Shown one piece after another: positions 15,326-23,477 of a DNA stretch of 39,203 bases; position 1 is the first letter of the stretch; every line of letters starts with the position of its first letter. A program made the position numbers and the translations under genes. Origin of the DNA: Verrucomicrobiota bacterium (GTDB lineage Bacteria > Verrucomicrobiota > Verrucomicrobiia > Chthoniobacterales > Terrimicrobiaceae); assembly GCA_017305195.1 (NCBI GenBank), contig JAFKMU010000071.1:1-39203 (forward strand). Direction: 5' to 3'. The notes below the pieces were generated by a model. The model was not told the origin of the DNA, did no database searches, and saw only the letters and a list, made by a program, of their open reading frames with translations.

Positions 15326-16023
15326 TCCCCGTCGCCAAGGGAAAAGAATCTCAGCGCCCGCAAGGGAGTCCAGGACGCCACGGCGGCCAGGAAACCCGAA
15401 CCGGGCGAGAATATCGATAGATACACCGCCCTACCGCGATAGCTTCCCGATATCCGCCCGTCTTTCCATAGGATTCGCGCGTCTCTCAGTCCATGGTAAA
15501 TCCCGTCGCCGGAAAGTTTGACCGTCGCCTCCTTGCACACCCAATATTTTAGGAATGCCCGGTGCTCATCTCCGTGACGGTCGCCAAGCACCGCCGCCCG
15601 CTCTTCCTCATGGAAAAACTTGGAGGCAAGCTCCTCTGCTTTCACTTTTCTATCGATGGATTCCACATCGAGCCCAACCGGTTCACGCCCCACCCCTAAG
15701 AGTATCTGATCCTTCGTATGCGATAGGTTGAATTGCGGCCCGCCAGCGAGAAACGGCTTCCCCCGTCCCTCTCGTTCAAAAGTTAGAACAGAGGGTAAAA
15801 CACCCGTATACCGGCCTAGAATGCGACGCACGCCGATGCGGGAACTGAGTTCATGCTGCCTCGCTAACGGGTTGTTAATAGCCTCGCAGCGCAGCAACTC
15901 CGCTTCCGGAAGATCAGATTTATTCCGAAGATTAGGAAAAATTTTCCAGACATCCATGTCTCCGCCCGCTTCCCGGAAGGCGCTCGAGTTCTCATTCCAT
16001 GCGGCTATTTGGATGTTTTCCAT
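15322..16023 (-). CDS. 4'-phosphopantetheinyl transferase, Sfp type
   Basis: 233 residues. The motifs of Sfp-type enzymes are in order: GRGKPFLAGGPQFNLSHT at about 84-101, VGLDVES with the Mg-binding acids at about 116-122, and FLKYWVCKEATVKLSGDG at about 158-175. It transfers phosphopantetheine from CoA to carrier proteins of fatty acid, polyketide or peptide synthesis. No synthase gene is adjacent, so it may serve the whole cell. The start at 16023 is 59 bases from the divergent gene at 16083. Confidence 0.9.
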   Translation of the reverse strand: MENIQIAAWNENSSAFREAGGDMDVWKIFPNLRNKSDLPEAELLRCEAINNPLARQHELSSRIGVRRILGRYTGVLPSVLTFEREGRGKPFLAGGPQFNLSHTKDQILLGVGREPVGLDVESIDRKVKAEELASKFFHEEERAAVLGDRHGDEHRAFLKYWVCKEATVKLSGDGIYHGLRDARILWKDGRISGSYRGRAVYLSIFSPGSGFLAAVASWTPLRALRFFSLGDGD

Positions 16024-16082
16024 TTTGGACTAGTTATTTTTCTTGCACTGGACAAACCAGCTAATTAAGGCACTTTCCCCTT

Positions 16083-16472
16083 ATGGCAATATCTCAACTC
16101 AGCACTTCGGTTCTTAAGACCATCTTGAAGCTGACGGAGCAGCGGGAGTCCCTGCTCGGTGAAATCACAAAAATCGAAACCCAGATCGAAGCGCTCTACG
16201 CTGGCGGAGCTGTGTCGGCCAAGGCGACCCGCGGCCGCGGCGCCAAGACCGCTAAAGCCTCGGGCAGCAAGTCTTCCGGCCGTCGCGGCGCTCTCAAGGA
16301 GGCCATCCTCGCCGCCCTGAAGGCTTCCGGCGACAAAGGCATCAGCGTGAAGGAACTTTCCGAGAAGCTCGGCGTCAAGGCCCAGAATGTTCACGTCTGG
16401 TTCAGCAGCACCGGTCGCAAGCTCGGCACGATCCAGAAGCTCTCCGCGGGACGCTATCGCCTGAAGGCCTAG
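16083..16472 (+). CDS. coiled-coil plus winged-helix nucleoid-type protein (chromosomal copy)
   Basis: 129 residues: an N-terminal helical coiled coil (about 5-40), a Lys/Arg/Ala-rich linker (about 43-70), and a C-terminal winged-helix-like domain (KEAILAALKASGDKGISVKE, then SEKLGVKAQNVHVWFSSTGRKL). Oligomerisation coil, basic linker and C-terminal DNA-binding domain form the architecture of xenogeneic silencers such as H-NS, MvaT and Lsr2, although the sequence is not theirs. A clear paralogue is carried on element B at 25247-25765. A DNA-binding nucleoid role is inference. Confidence 0.75.
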   Translation: MAISQLSTSVLKTILKLTEQRESLLGEITKIETQIEALYAGGAVSAKATRGRGAKTAKASGSKSSGRRGALKEAILAALKASGDKGISVKELSEKLGVKAQNVHVWFSSTGRKLGTIQKLSAGRYRLKA

Positions 16473-16492
16473 TCCGGGTCCAGGTCTCAAAT

Positions 16493-17305
16493 TCAGATCC
16501 CAACCGAGGCGGCGGCGCGAAAGCCTGCCGCCTCTTTCTTTTCATAATAGGCCAGCGCATCCGCCACTCCGTCGGCGTAGTTGCGCACCGCCACGAAACC
16601 GCCGGAGAGCCGCACCCTGTGCTTCACCGCCTCGATGGCATTGGCCGGACAGGCCGTGTGGGAGGCATGGCGGCCATCGAGCATGGAGATATCATTGTAA
16701 TGGTCTCCTGCCGCCAGCACATTTATTGCCTCCACACCCTCCAGTCGGCACAGCTCTCCTAGGGCGGAACCCTTATGGTAATCGCGGTGGCAGAAGCGCA
16801 GGTAAACCGTGTTGCGCTGATAGGAAAAATCAACAAAATCCGCCGATATCAAATCGACTTCCTTGAGGAAGGCCTCCATTAGCTCCTCGGTGCGGGTCAC
16901 GAAACCAACCAGTCTTCCCTCTTCCCAGATCATCTCGATGCCGCCCCGCTTCTCCGCGCGGTCGGCGATGAGAAAATAAAGTTCCTCCGTCAGGGCATAA
17001 AGCTCCTCATGCCTCTGGCGGCAGGTTTCGTTCCAATGCCCGTGCGCCTCCCATTGTCCATCCTCCGTCCGCCGGAAGACCTCGCGCTCGCAGGTGAGGA
17101 GAAAATCGGGCTGGACCGGCGGGGCGAACCTCTTCAGCCCCTGGACCGCGTGCTCCAGGCTGCGCCCGGTATTGATGGCCCACTGGCCGCCAAGAGCCCG
17201 ATGCTCCGTGATGGCCCGGCCAAAGTCGGGCGAGCAGCGCCCGTCGGAATCAAACCCGATCAGGGTGCCGTCAAAGTCTGTGCTCAGGAGTCGGATGTTG
17301 GGCAT
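16493..17305 (-). CDS. HAD-superfamily phosphatase, Cof/sucrose-phosphatase-like
   Basis: 270 residues. Motif I is DFDGT with nucleophile Asp10 and acid/base Asp12. Motif II is INTGRS, and motif IV is AAGDHYNDISML near residue 213. The region between motifs II and III forms a C2-type cap, as in Cof and trehalose/sucrose-6-phosphatase relatives. Likely substrates are sugar phosphates or similar metabolites. The NTVYLRF segment and the FVAVRNYADGVADAL tail are typical. It is a single gene with no metabolic neighbour to specify the substrate. Confidence 0.85.
   Translation of the reverse strand: MPNIRLLSTDFDGTLIGFDSDGRCSPDFGRAITEHRALGGQWAINTGRSLEHAVQGLKRFAPPVQPDFLLTCEREVFRRTEDGQWEAHGHWNETCRQRHEELYALTEELYFLIADRAEKRGGIEMIWEEGRLVGFVTRTEELMEAFLKEVDLISADFVDFSYQRNTVYLRFCHRDYHKGSALGELCRLEGVEAINVLAAGDHYNDISMLDGRHASHTACPANAIEAVKHRVRLSGGFVAVRNYADGVADALAYYEKKEAAGFRAAASVGI
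16506..16543 (+). terminator. terminator after the winged-helix protein gene
   Basis: GAGGCGGC (16506-16513) pairs with GCCGCCTC (16527-16534), followed by TTTCTTTT. It lies within the last codons of the convergent HAD gene. Confidence 0.7.
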
Positions 17306-17409
17306 GGCGCGATACAGTAAAAGTGCTTCCGCGCGGAGGCAAGGGCGTGTTCGAAATCCGCAAACGCCCGGCTCTTGGCGAATTCCCCTCCCTGCGATAT
17401 GGTCCTGCC

Positions 17410-17682
17410 ATGAAATCCGCCTACGAACTCGCCATGAGCCGCCTGGAAAAGGAAGCCCCGATTCAGAAACTCACCGACGATCAAAAACGGCAGATCGCCG
17501 AGGTGGACTCGGAAATCAACGCCAAGATCGCGGAAAAGAAAGTTTTTCTGGAGGGTGAAATCGCAAAGTCCGCCGGGGATTCCCTCGCCCAGGATGAACT
17601 GCGCCGCCAGCTCGCCTCGGAACTCGCCCGCCTGGAGGAAAAGCGGGACGAGCGCAAGGACCGCATCCGCCGCTCCGCCTAA
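17410..17682 (+). CDS. 90-aa charged coiled-coil protein
   Basis: From the ATG at 17410 (MKSAYELAMSRLEKEAP); the frame extends upstream to 17323 but that part is not convincing. The protein is almost wholly helical and charged, with the pattern IAEVDSEINAKIAEKK and LRRQLASELARLEEKRDERK. I know no assigned function. It is followed by a branched hairpin that may end transcription. Confidence 0.72.
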   Translation: MKSAYELAMSRLEKEAPIQKLTDDQKRQIAEVDSEINAKIAEKKVFLEGEIAKSAGDSLAQDELRRQLASELARLEEKRDERKDRIRRSA

Positions 17683-17693
17683 GGTCGCTCCAC

Positions 17694-17762
17694 AACGCCC
17701 CGGTATTTCCTGCCACTGCCGCAGGAACCCAGCAATTTTGCCGGTCGCCGGGGCGTTTATTG
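17694..17762 (+). terminator. branched hairpin, probable terminator
   Basis: AACGCCCCGG (17694-17703) pairs with CCGGGGCGTT (17748-17757), followed by TATT. Inside lies a second hairpin, TTCCTGC/GCAGGAA (17707-17713 and 17721-17727). The rest of the gap to 18023 shows an A/T-rich stretch near 17890-17960 that may be a promoter, and no gene. Confidence 0.5.
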
Positions 17763-18023
17763 ACTTCAGCCGGCGGGTTTATCCTGTATTGCCTGACTCA
17801 GCCTCCGGTCGCTCGCGCGCAGTGCAGCCCCTCGTGGAACCGCCCGTTTTCCCCTACCCCCATCGGATCAGGAAAGCGGGCACCCCTCATTTATTGAGTC
17901 TCAATCTTATTTAAGAAATGCATTTACGCTCATTCTAAAGTAAGTTTCAGAAGGTCTTGTCGCAGAACTGAATTGACGAAACCGGATGCGGCGTTACGAT
18001 GCCTTGCGGTATCCGTCCCTATC

Positions 18024-18503
18024 ATGCCATACGCCGACAAAGAATACGGCAAAGCGTACTACCGTAAAAAGTACGCCGAAAAGTACCGCTCCAGCCCCAC
18101 CTTTCGCAAGGCGGAGGCCGCTAGAAAAAGTGAGTGGTATCATCGAGACATCGAAGCCCAACGCGAACGCGTGCGCCTGCAGGTAGCAGCCTGGCGCGCC
18201 CGGCACAAAGCTGAGCAGGAAGCGCCCAAGCGCTCCGGCAAAGCCGCAGCCAAGGGTGCCAAGCGACCCGCTCCCGCCCGACCGACCCGTCCTGTCGCCA
18301 AGACAGCGGCCAAGCCGGCACTGCGGAAGCCCCTGCGCCCCGCCGTCAAGGCGCCCGCCAAGGGAAAAGCCAAGACCGCTCCCGTCCGCAAGCCAGCGAA
18401 GGCCCTGCCTAAAGCCAAGGCGAAGCCCGTTGCCCGTCGCAAGGCGGCTCCGGCCCCAGCCCGCAAGAAGGCCAAGGCCCCGGTGCGCGGAAAGAAGCGC
18501 TAG
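18024..18503 (+). CDS. histone H1-like protein with Lys/Ala/Pro-rich tail
   Basis: 159 residues from MPYADKEYGKAYYRKKY. The first 60 residues are charged and helical with regularly spaced Tyr, Lys and Arg. The remaining 100 are a low-complexity tail of A, K, P and R with repeated KAPAKGKAK/KPAKALPK-type units, like the tails of eukaryotic H1 and of bacterial HC1/AlgR3-like histones. It would bind DNA or RNA without sequence preference. An upstream in-frame ATG at 17973 is less likely. Confidence 0.75.
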   Translation: MPYADKEYGKAYYRKKYAEKYRSSPTFRKAEAARKSEWYHRDIEAQRERVRLQVAAWRARHKAEQEAPKRSGKAAAKGAKRPAPARPTRPVAKTAAKPALRKPLRPAVKAPAKGKAKTAPVRKPAKALPKAKAKPVARRKAAPAPARKKAKAPVRGKKR

Positions 18504-18562
18504 CTCGACTTCCTCCCCCCGACATATCTTTCCCGTTCGCCATGGCAGCTCCCTTGGAGTTG

Positions 18563-19120
18563 CTATGGCAGGCGGACATCGACCGGCCTCGAGATCGACG
18601 AGTCAAACGCCAGATACTCGATAGGCCGGAATCCAAACGCTGCTGCGATCAGGCTGCCCGGAAAGGATTCTATCTTGTTCCGGTAATCCCGGATGTTTCC
18701 GTTATAAAATCGCCGTGCCGCCTGGATGCGGTTTTCCGTAGTCGCCAGTTCTTTCTGGAGCCGGAGGAAAGCCTCGTCTGCCTTCAGCGCAGGATACGAC
18801 TCCGCCAGCACGATCAGGCGACCGAGCGCCGAGGACAGCCGTGATTCATCTCCGGTTTGCCCCGGCTCGTGCGGCGTCATGCACTCCGACCGGATCTGGA
18901 CGATGCGATCGAGCACCTCGCGCTCGTGCTGCGCATAGCCGCGCACAACCTGCACCAGATTGGGAATCAGGTCGTGGCGTCTCTTGAGCTCCGTATCGAT
19001 ATCGCTCCACGACTCCGCGATATGGTTTCGCAGGGTGATCAGTCCGTTGTACTGCACCAGCACGTAGATGGCGGCGAGTCCGGTGATCGCCAGCAGGGTC
19101 CATAAGGGCATTGCGTTCAT
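18563..19120 (-). CDS. LemA family protein
   Basis: 185 residues: an N-terminal membrane helix (about 5-22) followed by a helical domain with the LemA signature (NHIAESWSDIDTELKRRHDL, IPNLVQVVRGYAQHE, then LQKELATTENRIQAARRFYN). LemA proteins are membrane-anchored with most of the chain outside; their role is unsettled. The gene overlaps the upstream membrane-protein gene by four bases, a frequent pairing. The C-terminus ends in a short non-conserved tail. Confidence 0.92.
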   Translation of the reverse strand: MNAMPLWTLLAITGLAAIYVLVQYNGLITLRNHIAESWSDIDTELKRRHDLIPNLVQVVRGYAQHEREVLDRIVQIRSECMTPHEPGQTGDESRLSSALGRLIVLAESYPALKADEAFLRLQKELATTENRIQAARRFYNGNIRDYRNKIESFPGSLIAAAFGFRPIEYLAFDSSISRPVDVRLP

Positions 19121-19800
19121 GCGGAGATTCCTTCCAGGTAGTCAGGCCAGAGACGCCGGAAACGCGTCAGCAGGATGAGATTGGCGGGGATCTCAAGCTT
19201 ATCCAGCCCGGATTCCTGGACTATCGCCATCTCGTTTCCTTCGATTTCGATGTCCGCATACGGGTGACTCAGCAGAAACTCGATGGCGGCGGGATGACAG
19301 ATATCGTAGGCAAATTTCTTGTCTTTCGAGCGGACACAATACTTGCGGGAAAACTCCGCTGATTCGAAATCGATGTCATCGTAGCCCAGAGCCTGAGCCA
19401 CCTTGGAAAAAAAACCCTCGGGTCGAATGGTCAATTCGGGCGCCGGACCCGGCACCTTGGTCAAAAACACGCTCAAATAATAGTGATGCACGGTCCGACC
19501 GCCCTTCGAAGTCGTGGAGCTGGTCTCGTAGTGATACTCAAAAAACATCACCGGCAATCCATCGTAGGTTCCGCGGAAAACATGCTGGACATAGCGGTTA
19601 TCGCCCTTGTCGAGCTGGTTCAAAAAGAAATACCGCTCCGGCAGGCTATAGTTGCGACCTGGAGCATATGTAAGACCCATTTCGTCGGCCAGGGCCTGAA
19701 ACGCTTCCTGGCGCTTTTTCTCCCTCCATATCCCGATGCCCAGGATCGCCAGGAAAACCACTGCCAGGGCGATGATGATAATGACGCCGCTGCTATCCAT
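19117..19800 (-). CDS. membrane-anchored protein partnered with LemA, DUF3137-like
   Basis: 227 residues from the ATG at 19800 (MDSSGVIIII). One N-terminal membrane helix is followed by a soluble domain with QALADEMGLTYAPG, a Tyr/Phe-rich strand region (YDGLPVMFFEYHYETSS) and FAYDICHPAAIEFLLSHP. The layout resembles DUF3137-type proteins that sit next to lemA; the family name is tentative. Coupled translation with lemA (ATGA) suggests a shared complex. An in-frame start at 19893 would put a non-conserved stretch before the membrane helix. Confidence 0.7.
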   Translation of the reverse strand: MDSSGVIIIIALAVVFLAILGIGIWREKKRQEAFQALADEMGLTYAPGRNYSLPERYFFLNQLDKGDNRYVQHVFRGTYDGLPVMFFEYHYETSSTTSKGGRTVHHYYLSVFLTKVPGPAPELTIRPEGFFSKVAQALGYDDIDFESAEFSRKYCVRSKDKKFAYDICHPAAIEFLLSHPYADIEIEGNEMAIVQESGLDKLEIPANLILLTRFRRLWPDYLEGISA

Positions 19801-19928
19801 GCTGCCCTGCAACCAAGACAATTCCGGCAAACAATGTCGAGCCGCAATGCCGTTTCGAGATTTGTAAGATTTTCGCAATGTTCCGCTTGTCAACTTACGC
19901 GCTACTCCCTAGATTCCTCCCTTCCCAA

Positions 19929-20001
<73 letters not shown>

Positions 20002-20009
20002 CCTCTTTT

Positions 20010-20052
20010 AAAAACCCGCAGAGCCCGATAAATAAAGGCTCTGCGGGTTTTT
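20010..20052 (+). terminator. hairpin terminator after tRNA-Phe
   Basis: AAAAACCCGCAGAGCC (20010-20025) is perfectly complementary to GGCTCTGCGGGTTTTT (20037-20052), with an 11-base loop. It closely resembles the hairpin after tRNA-Val, including the GATAAA loop bases. Confidence 0.9.
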
Positions 20053-20112
20053 CTTTGAAATTGAGCGTTCTCACAGGAAACAGATGGAAAGAACGGGAAA
20101 GGGTTTGAATTT

Positions 20113-20131
20113 GTCCGCCCATTGTCCGCCC
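20113..20131 (+). repeat. tandem GTCCGCCC repeats, probable att arm sites near tRNA-Phe
   Basis: GTCCGCCC-ATT-GTCCGCCC, starting about 111 bases after the tRNA 3' end. It is the counterpart of 8934-8950. The flanking 20132-20171 stretch shows nothing else. Confidence 0.5.
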
Positions 20132-20360
20132 GAATTCAGATGGTCGCTCGCGCAATGGAACATCTGTCGGGATGAGGAAACTTTTCTGGTCCAAACAGGG
20201 CATTTTGAGTTCTCTGGCGCGATTGTCGTTGCAGGATAACATCGTCGCAGGCGCGGCGCTCCCCTGTCGGTCGTGCCATGCGCTGACTCTACAACGCCCG
20301 GTAGAAATTCCAGCCCAAGGGCCAGGGTATCCTCGGCGACCCGAAACAGAGCTGGTCGAA

Positions 20361-20367
20361 CGTATCC
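20361..20367. repeat. left target site duplication CGTATCC
   Basis: CGTATCC directly precedes the transposon's TGTT end and is repeated exactly at 23512-23518 after the opposite end. Confidence 0.88.
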
Positions 20368-20401
20368 TGTTGCCTGTCGCGATAATTGCGGGGGATTTTG
20401 G
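20368..20401 (+). repeat. left terminal inverted repeat
   Basis: Begins TGTTGCCTGTCGCGATAATT and shares with the right end (read inward) TGTT, CGCGATAAT, GCG and GAT at the same spacing, with scattered mismatches. A related motif lies at 20431-20450 (TTTTCGCGATAGGGACGGAG). Confidence 0.85.
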
Positions 20402-20486
20402 CGAGATAAAGTGTGGGAATGAGGGGTGTTTTTTCGCGATAGGGACGGAGTTTTTCGATTTGTAGGCGGGAGTTGAGGGCAAAGAG

Positions 20487-20528
20487 GCGGGCTCGGCGGG
20501 AGGCCGACAGGCCTCGGGCGGAGCCCGC
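20487..20528 (-). terminator. terminator-like hairpin at the end of the transposon operon
   Basis: GCGGGCTC (20487-20494) pairs with GAGCCCGC (20521-20528) and encloses a second hairpin GAGGCC/GGCCTC. It lies 7 bases after the stop of the AAA gene. There is no T run, so function is likely but not certain. Confidence 0.5.
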
Positions 20529-20535
20529 TTGGGAT

Positions 20536-21399
20536 TTAAGGTTGGGTGATTTTCGCGTTGGCGGCGGGGACCTGGCGCAGGGCGGTGTGGATGTGGTCGG
20601 CTTCGATGGTGAGCGTGTTTTGGCGGGCGGCGCAAAGCCAGGCGGCTTGGGCCAGAAGGCCTAAGGTTCGGGGGTTGCCTTCGCTGGCTTCAGCCAGCAG
20701 ATCGACGGCGGCGGGGGCGAAGATGTCGCGGTCAAGTCCGGCGCGGGAGACGTGCCAGTCGAGGTAGGCGGCGATGTCTTCGCGGGGCAACGGAGCCAGG
20801 GAAGTGGCTGCACTGATGCGCGAGAACAGGGCACGCTGGACGCTCAACCGCAGGCTGCCCAGCAGGTAGTCGTCGCCGAGAAGGACGAGGGCAAAGGCGC
20901 TGCGTTGACGGCCACCAAGACCGAGCAGCAAGCGCAGTTCCTCGAGGGCCGGGCCGGGATAGTTCTGGGCGTCGTCGAGGACGAGCACGAGGGTGACGGC
21001 TTCGAGATCGGCGAGGTGTTTTTCCAGGAGCAGGAGGTTGGTGGAGCGTTTGAACCGGGCGCGTTCGCCCAGTTTGGCCAGCAGGACTTCGAGGACGCCG
21101 GTGGCCGACAGGCTGGACTGGGTGATGAGCAGGGGCAGGAACCGCTTGGGTTCCAGCCCGGCCAGCCAGGTCTTGATCAGCGTGCTTTTGCCGGTGCCGG
21201 GTGTGCCCGTCAGCATCATGACGCCGCGCAGGGCGGCCGTGGTGTCCAGCAGGCTGAGGGCTTCGCGATGGGTGGCGGTGGCAAAGAGTTCGGGCGTTTT
21301 GTCTTCCGAGGCAAAGGGTGTGCGCCGAAGACCCCAGGCGCGCAGGAGGTCGTCGAGGGCCGGGGCTTTGGCGGCGCGGGCGGCGGGTTCAGCGCGCAT
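20536..21399 (-). CDS. AAA ATPase of the transposon (TniB/ExeA-like)
   Basis: 287 residues from the ATG at 21399, which overlaps the transposase gene by 11 bases. Walker A is GTPGTGKS at 65-72 and Walker B is LVLVLDDAQN at about 135-144. ISAATSLAPLPREDIAAYLDWH and EASEGNPRTLGLLAQAAW follow, as in ExeA/TniB/TnsC-type regulators. Such ATPases choose target DNA and activate the transposase. A longer in-frame start at 21543 lies wholly inside the transposase gene and is rejected. Confidence 0.88.
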   Translation of the reverse strand: MRAEPAARAAKAPALDDLLRAWGLRRTPFASEDKTPELFATATHREALSLLDTTAALRGVMMLTGTPGTGKSTLIKTWLAGLEPKRFLPLLITQSSLSATGVLEVLLAKLGERARFKRSTNLLLLEKHLADLEAVTLVLVLDDAQNYPGPALEELRLLLGLGGRQRSAFALVLLGDDYLLGSLRLSVQRALFSRISAATSLAPLPREDIAAYLDWHVSRAGLDRDIFAPAAVDLLAEASEGNPRTLGLLAQAAWLCAARQNTLTIEADHIHTALRQVPAANAKITQP

Positions 21400-22645
21400 A
21401 GTTGGTCCCCCGGTGGTGGTGGTTGAGTGCGCTGTTGAGGTGGAGGTCGCAACGCCGGGCCAGGCCGTGACAGGCCCCTTTGTGCCAGACTTCCACGGGA
21501 TCAAAGAGGATCGGGTCGTAGCGTAGTTCGATGGCAAGGGCACGCAGGGAGAGCGGGACCTCGAAGAGTTTTTTGCCCAGCGTCACGGTGCCGTCCTTGC
21601 GCACGACGCGTTCGCTCCGGGTGTAAAAGAGGGGGTCGATTTTGTCGGGCTCTTCGATCGGGCGGATAGGATGACCGGTGAACCTCGCCTGTGGGCTCTG
21701 GCCGGTGGAGCTGTGGACGCGCAGGTGGTAGGTGGCGGCGATCCAGCGGGAGAAGGCGGTGTTGAGTTCGGTCACGCTGTGGACCGGGCCGCCGTCGAGG
21801 CGCAGGGTGAGCTCGAAGTCGTTCTGGATGGTGCGGATGAGGCGTTCAACTTTGCCTTTGCTCCAAGCGTGGTAGGGTTTGGCGTGCAGCAGCCGGATGC
21901 CGAGGTTGGCGCAGACGATGCGGGCGTGGTGGTTGACGAAGGGCTTGCCCTGGTCGGTGTAGAGCTTGAGCGGCAGGCCGCGCCGCAGGATGGCTTGTTT
22001 GAGACAGTCCAGGAACGAGGCCGTGTCGCCGGTGAGATAATAGGCCCCGTAAGGGATCAGGCGGCTGTGATCATCGAGGATGACGCACAACTGGGTGGAG
22101 ATCACTTTGTCATCGATGCTGCGCAAGGTCGGCCCATTGGCAAAGTCCACCATCCAAAGGTCGTTGGGCGCGGGCGCTTCGAAGGCTTTGGTCGGACCGT
22201 TTTCCAAACGCCCGGCCTTCAGGCTGCGGGGATCGAAGCCTTTGTTTTTGAGGAACCGACGCACGGAGCTTTCAGATGGCAGACCGCGGCCGTGTTCGTC
22301 CCAAAGCCGGTAAAGCACCGAAAACGGCACGCCGGGACTCTTGCTGATGGCCTCAATGATCCAGAGGCCCGTTTCCTCGTCGATAAACCGGCTTTGCCCT
22401 GCATCCTGGCGGGCGGGTTTTCCTGCAATGCCTGCGTAGCCTTTGCTCGCATAGTCATACCACCACGTTTCGATGGTCCGGGCGGCAAAATATTGCCCGT
22501 TCTCCCCGGGCCAGGGGCGCGAGGCTGCGACCCGCACGCACTCGGCGAGCGGGAGGCCGTCCTGACGAAGGGTTTTGAGGTGGCAGATGACCTCGAAGCG
22601 TAGCAGCGCGAGGCTTTCCTTGGGTTTTGGTGCGGAGTTTTTCAT
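21389..22645 (-). CDS. DDE transposase with integrase core
   Basis: 418 residues. An N-terminal helix-turn-helix region (to about residue 140, with two HTH-like segments) precedes an rve integrase core with Asp167 in LWMVDFANG, Asp231 in LYTDQGKPFVN and Glu267 in GKVERLIRTIQNDF. The last two are separated by 35 residues (DD35E). A C-terminal Mu-type beta barrel follows (RVVRKDGTVTLGKKLFEVP). It would cut and join the transposon ends together with the AAA protein. All three catalytic residues are present. Confidence 0.93.
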   Translation of the reverse strand: MKNSAPKPKESLALLRFEVICHLKTLRQDGLPLAECVRVAASRPWPGENGQYFAARTIETWWYDYASKGYAGIAGKPARQDAGQSRFIDEETGLWIIEAISKSPGVPFSVLYRLWDEHGRGLPSESSVRRFLKNKGFDPRSLKAGRLENGPTKAFEAPAPNDLWMVDFANGPTLRSIDDKVISTQLCVILDDHSRLIPYGAYYLTGDTASFLDCLKQAILRRGLPLKLYTDQGKPFVNHHARIVCANLGIRLLHAKPYHAWSKGKVERLIRTIQNDFELTLRLDGGPVHSVTELNTAFSRWIAATYHLRVHSSTGQSPQARFTGHPIRPIEEPDKIDPLFYTRSERVVRKDGTVTLGKKLFEVPLSLRALAIELRYDPILFDPVEVWHKGACHGLARRCDLHLNSALNHHHRGTNYAR

Positions 22646-22725
22646 GGCAGGCGCGTTCTACGCCCCTGCTTCTGCCCCGCCTAATAAAGGGTTTTGTGGG
22701 GTGGTGTCGCGCCTCGCCGTTATGT

Positions 22726-23295
22726 TCAGACGGAGGCATTCTCCCGCTCCCAAAATGACCGCAAACTGCGGTAACATCCAAGAAGCGAGGTCTTGAAGTC
22801 CCGGGCCAATCGCCCCAAAATCCCTTCCGTCGAGCCAAGCTCACGCATGGCCCGCCAAAACCCGCAGATGTCCTTGCCGCCAAGCACCGGCATCTGTTGG
22901 CCCAACAGTCCGCAGAGGAAGGGGATGCGTTTCGACAGAACTTTGTGTGCCCGCCGAATGCAGCCCTCCTCCTTCTCGGTGGCCGGTGGAGACCTTGCGT
23001 CTCCATCGGCCAAACCGAATCGCTTGTCGGCCAGTTCCTCAAAACGCGCCACTTCCAGGCTCCGATACGGCATCATTCCCTCCGGGATCACACTCCACGT
23101 ATGCCCGCAACGCGGACATAAATACCGCTGAACCTGCACACGCTCGTCTCCCTCCAGCCCGAGGTGGCGCCAGTAAATCCCATGCTTGTGCAGGTTCTGA
23201 GAGCCTCCGCATTCCGGGCATTCCCGACCTGCACACGGGCGACCACTTCCGCCAAGCGACGATTGATAAATCAGCATCGCTTCAATCCTATTCAC
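22726..23295 (-). CDS. zinc-ribbon transposon protein (DUF6431-like)
   Basis: 189 residues. Two CxxC pairs (Cys26/29 in CPECGG and Cys60/63 in CPRCGHTWS) form a zinc ribbon, followed by a helical region of about 100 residues (YRSLEVARFEELADKRFG...). It resembles the DUF6431 group of small proteins found beside DDE/AAA transposons; the family name is from memory. It is the first gene of the transposon operon, 80 bases before the transposase. A role in binding transposon ends or target DNA is plausible but unproven. Confidence 0.72.
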   Translation of the reverse strand: MNRIEAMLIYQSSLGGSGRPCAGRECPECGGSQNLHKHGIYWRHLGLEGDERVQVQRYLCPRCGHTWSVIPEGMMPYRSLEVARFEELADKRFGLADGDARSPPATEKEEGCIRRAHKVLSKRIPFLCGLLGQQMPVLGGKDICGFWRAMRELGSTEGILGRLARDFKTSLLGCYRSLRSFWERENASV

Positions 23296-23335
23296 AACTC
23301 CTTTCCCCCGAAAAGCACCTCACGCCTCACGCCGT

Positions 23336-23412
23336 CCGTCCCGGAGGGGGACTCCGCTCCAGCCTTCTCGCCTACGGCTCGAAGGCTTCCGCTCCGTCCC
23401 CCTCCGGGACGG
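23336..23412. repeat. long perfect inverted repeat upstream of the transposon operon
   Basis: A 17-base arm (23336-23352, CCGTCCCGGAGGGGGAC) is exactly complementary to 23396-23412. An inner pair AGCCTTC/GAAGGCT extends the stem. It lies between the right end and the first gene, in the promoter region. The 23296-23511 stretch otherwise contains only the transposon end. Confidence 0.8.
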
Positions 23413-23477
23413 ATCCCTCTTCACATTCCTCCCGTGCCCCGCTCTCTCGTCCCCGGGATTATTGCGAAAAGCGAAGC

